64,000 nucleotides of DNA from NCBI GenBank assembly GCA_013336525.1, contig JAAXTM010000002.1, positions 248,001 to 312,000 of the forward strand. The letters are read 5' to 3'. Below the pieces are notes generated by a model. It was not told the origin of the DNA. It worked only from the letters and a program-made list of their open reading frames with translations, and made no database searches. Below are positions 61,479-64,000 of this stretch, piece after piece. Made by a program: the position numbers and the translations under genes. The DNA comes from Geobacteraceae bacterium. GTDB taxonomy: Bacteria; Desulfobacterota; Desulfuromonadia; Geobacterales; Pseudopelobacteraceae. How positions within the stretch are numbered: the stretch's first letter is position 1; every line of letters begins with the position of its first letter.

Positions 61479-63590
61479 TTACTGGGGGGGTGATTTTGAT
61501 TCAATCGATGTCAGGGCCTGCTGAGCAAGCTTCTGCCAGTCAGGATCCTTGCCGGTTTTGGCAAGCTGGCTAAACAGAACTTTTGCCCGGCCGGCATTGC
61601 CTTCGAGGAGGTTAATTTGGCCTGCTTTGTAAAGAAACTCTTCATTGCGTTTGTTATCAGTAAGCTTGATCGCAGCCTCAAGCAATTTCAAGGCCCCTTT
61701 TCTATCGCCCAGACTCTCACGGGCAGAAGCTGCAATAAAATAAGCATCCGGAACCAGACGCGGATCACGCCCAGAGGTGGCCGCAAGAAAATGATCCATT
61801 GATTTAGATGCCTGAGAATAAAGCTGTAGGGCCCAGAGCGAACGTCCCAACTGATAATAACTTTCTGCTCGCTGGGCGTGTTCACCTTTGTTAAGCAGCC
61901 AGAGTATGGTTTCCTTGACCTGCTGATGTTTTTCCATTGAAAAATAGATTGAACCGAGTCGCTCAGACATAAGCCGCGCCCGTGGGTTCGTAGGGAATTT
62001 ACTCAGAAAAGCTTTAATGGTTCGCTCGGCAGTTGCCGTATCTCCAATTAACTCAGCATTATCGACAATACTGACATACAGTTCAGGGGCAACCGAGGCA
62101 CTCCACGTACGTTCAACCAAAGCAATCAATAATTTAACCAGTTCAATAGGTCGTCCAGCTTCGTTATAGGCGTTGGTAACAGTAGCAAGGAAGCCTGGCT
62201 GTCCAACACAACCAGATAAGTACTCATGCTGTTCGTCCATGAATCGCACCAGCGAAGAAGGATCCTTGTCCCAGACGGTTTGCCGGTATACCTCCGCAAC
62301 CAACACCTCCCGAATGGTTCTGGCCACTGCAATATAAACCCCTCTGGGAAACTTCCGCTGAAAATTCATCAACTGCTGTAGCGCCTCGCCAGCCTGACCA
62401 TGAATTGACTCAAGAAGAACGTATTTAAAGTGCGCTTCTTCTCGCATGTCCATGTCGCCGCTCTGCAGCGAAGCGTTCAGATAGACGTCGCTTATCGATC
62501 GGTAATTCCAGGGGGTCGATTTAAGAAATTTGCTGTCAGCAAGCCGCATTAACGACATCTTGCTGGCTTTGTTATCCTTAAAATTCTCTGCAACATTCAG
62601 ATATATTGCACGAGCTTCCTGCTCATGTCCCTGCCGGGCAAGAATATCGCCAAGCCTCACGAGCAGGGCCGGTGCAAAAGCTTTGTCAGCCAATCTGGCC
62701 ACTAGACTGGCAAGTAAAGAGCGTGCGGATGTCAGCTCTCCGCTTCTGGCGATGCTGTCACCATAATAAAAGGTCACTCCTGGATTTAATCCGAGATAGG
62801 CAGGCCACAGTTTTTCCGCTTCACGGAAAGAGGCCAATGCCTGGGGATACTTTTGCAGCCTGTACCAGGTTTCTGCAAGGCGGTAAAGTGCGAGCGACCG
62901 AATCGGCCCCTGACGCGATGAAAAGCGGGCAAACACTTCCTCGGCTTCGGTCAGGCGCCCTTTATACAGGGCCGCTTCAGCCGCCATAAAATCTTTCTGT
63001 TCATCTTCTGTCAAAAAATTCTTCAGAACCTGGCGATCTGTCGGAGAAAAAGGAATCTCTGACTTCAATGGAGGGTCAAAGTCCCGCACAAGTTTTTCCA
63101 GACCATTCCATATTTTTTCACGCCCGGCCAAAGAAGGATGCGCAGCCCCAGGCTTGAATGGGACGCCAACATCAACTGTTATGGCACTTATATCAGGCCG
63201 GGAGAGATCTCTCCACCCGGCCTTCTGAGAAATCTGGAATGTCATCAGCAGACTGTCGCCACGTTTCTTAAAAACTAATCCGCCGATATTTTTATCGGAA
63301 TAGCGCCGGAACTTTTTAAATAATGTGCCTCCAGTGTCTTTAATAACAAGACGCAGACGGTTGCCAGGGATTTCTGACAGCGTATATTGCGGAGGACCAG
63401 CCAAACGAACTGTAAGCCGGGTAAAATCTTTTTGAGGGTTAATGTCGATTCTGAAGAGGCGGTTAGGAATAGACGCATATGACTGGCCCGGAAACAGAAA
63501 AAGGACAAGCAGGAACAGCAGCAGACCGAAACAAAGAATTCGGCGACAAGGTTGGTTGACTAATGCTTGCAAGGTTGGAGTTTGAGCCAT
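61479..63590 (-). CDS. Large exported TPR protein with AMIN-like N-terminus
   Basis: A 703-residue protein. A signal or anchor segment (~20-38: LCFGLLLFLLVLFLFPGQSYA) precedes a beta-rich AMIN-like domain (~45-140: LFRIDINPQKDFTRLTVRLAGPPQYTLSEIPGNRLRLVIKD). From ~190 on it is a TPR solenoid of about a dozen repeats (ALYKGRLTEAEEVFARFSSR, YPQALASFREAEKLWP, YFIAASARESLGDRKGALKLLEAAIKL). It sits just upstream of the flagellar operon on the same strand. It may be a peptidoglycan-associated scaffold near the motor, which is an inference from context. Confidence 0.75.
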   Translation of the reverse strand: MAQTPTLQALVNQPCRRILCFGLLLFLLVLFLFPGQSYASIPNRLFRIDINPQKDFTRLTVRLAGPPQYTLSEIPGNRLRLVIKDTGGTLFKKFRRYSDKNIGGLVFKKRGDSLLMTFQISQKAGWRDLSRPDISAITVDVGVPFKPGAAHPSLAGREKIWNGLEKLVRDFDPPLKSEIPFSPTDRQVLKNFLTEDEQKDFMAAEAALYKGRLTEAEEVFARFSSRQGPIRSLALYRLAETWYRLQKYPQALASFREAEKLWPAYLGLNPGVTFYYGDSIARSGELTSARSLLASLVARLADKAFAPALLVRLGDILARQGHEQEARAIYLNVAENFKDNKASKMSLMRLADSKFLKSTPWNYRSISDVYLNASLQSGDMDMREEAHFKYVLLESIHGQAGEALQQLMNFQRKFPRGVYIAVARTIREVLVAEVYRQTVWDKDPSSLVRFMDEQHEYLSGCVGQPGFLATVTNAYNEAGRPIELVKLLIALVERTWSASVAPELYVSIVDNAELIGDTATAERTIKAFLSKFPTNPRARLMSERLGSIYFSMEKHQQVKETILWLLNKGEHAQRAESYYQLGRSLWALQLYSQASKSMDHFLAATSGRDPRLVPDAYFIAASARESLGDRKGALKLLEAAIKLTDNKRNEEFLYKAGQINLLEGNAGRAKVLFSQLAKTGKDPDWQKLAQQALTSIESKSPPQ

Positions 63591-63677
63591 TATCAGACCC
63601 GCATAGCCCTTTAAACGGGATAAATACTTTCACAAAATCATTTTCTACAGAAAGGACTTCTAAACCATTTGCAACAA

Positions 63678-63995
63678 CTACGCCGGTGCTATTTTGCAGT
63701 AGCGGCTGACCTTTGAAGTGACATCGTCACTGGTGAATGGCTTTATGATAATATCCCTTGCACCGTATTTAAGTGCTTTAAGGACTGCCGTTCTTGTCCA
63801 GTACTCAGCACTCATGATGATCGGAGGAGGAGAATCCTGACGAATTGCATTGACTTTTATACAGACAGCCAATTCACGATCATTCGCATCCTGGGATCCG
63901 ATGAGTACCATTTTTACGTTACGCCCTGCAAACAGCTCTTTTATATCAGCATTCAGCGTGCCCTCTGCAATCTGAAATCCTGTAAACAAAACCAT
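63678..63995 (-). CDS. Degenerate receiver-like protein (5' end outside window)
   Basis: The last ~105 residues of a CheY-like protein; the frame remains open to the right edge, so the start is probably outside. The conserved Lys is in ARDIIIKPFTSDDV and the switch Ser in IIMSAEYWTRTAVLKALKYGA. Where the phospho-Asp is expected the sequence reads KMVLIGSQDAND, so the acceptor seems to be replaced by Gly. It may be a pseudo-receiver that works without phosphorylation. It precedes the large TPR gene on the same strand. Confidence 0.6.
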   Translation of the reverse strand: MVLFTGFQIAEGTLNADIKELFAGRNVKMVLIGSQDANDRELAVCIKVNAIRQDSPPPIIMSAEYWTRTAVLKALKYGARDIIIKPFTSDDVTSKVSRYCKIAPA

Positions 63996-64000
63996 TTCAA

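Overview
The window reads as a chromosomal segment of a Geobacter-like deltaproteobacterium (Desulfuromonadales/Geobacterales). The evidence is a delta-type flagellar cluster with a sigma-54 promoter, many response regulators and c-di-GMP proteins, a bacteriohemerythrin, an [FeFe]-hydrogenase-like sensor fused to a sigma-54 activator, and the 824-residue B12-binding/radical-SAM fusion beside rng. Genes are dense, often with ATGA or GTGA overlaps. I see no rRNA, tRNA, insertion sequence, prophage or CRISPR array.

Layout. 1-4.3 kb: a double-hotdog acyl-CoA thioesterase, the hydrogenase-like sigma-54 activator, and a small ribbon-helix-helix gene behind a good -24/-12 promoter; both intergenic regions share candidate operators. 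4.3-8.4 kb (minus): rng and the radical-SAM fusion. 8.6-10.7 kb: rsmB and rpe. 10.7-15.9 kb: signalling genes (receiver-GGEEF, transglutaminase-like protein, CheX-like, receiver-HD-GYP, PilZ). 15.9-21.1 kb (minus): a MacA/MacB-type export operon followed by HIT and M16 genes and preceded by a strong promoter, a 20-codon ORF with a good ribosome site, and a terminator. This arrangement looks like an attenuator. 21.1-30.7 kb (plus): an orphan gene, lon, mlaE-EVE-mlaF-mlaD, an active/inactive M16 pair and bacteriohemerythrin. 30.7-34.9 kb (minus): a COG2509 flavoprotein and two-component genes with a universal stress protein. 35-45 kb (minus): RodZ-like protein, TPR lipoprotein, PfkB kinase, TolC-like protein, a PabB-PabC fusion, RND pump and adaptor. 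45-61.3 kb (minus): flagellar operon flgB-flgC-fliE-fliF-fliG-fliH-fliI-fliJ-motE-like-fliK-flgD-TIGR02530-flgE-fliL-fliM-fliN-fliO-fliP-fliQ-fliR-flhB. 61.5-64 kb: an exported TPR protein and the end of a degenerate receiver protein.

Points of most interest. (1) The leader ORF/terminator upstream of the MacAB-type operon contains a Lys-Ile-Arg motif of the kind that supports macrolide-dependent ribosome arrest, and its RNA can be drawn as competing terminator and antiterminator structures. (2) The hydrogenase-like activator and the RHH gene form a possible H2/redox-sensing circuit with shared operator motifs. (3) flhB has no ATG/GTG/TTG at its homology-supported start; an ACG sits exactly there behind an ideal Shine-Dalgarno. 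(4) The MlaD-like protein carries five tandem GT-x-G/N-x-L repeats in its helical tail.

All functions are read from motifs and context by eye; no database search was possible.
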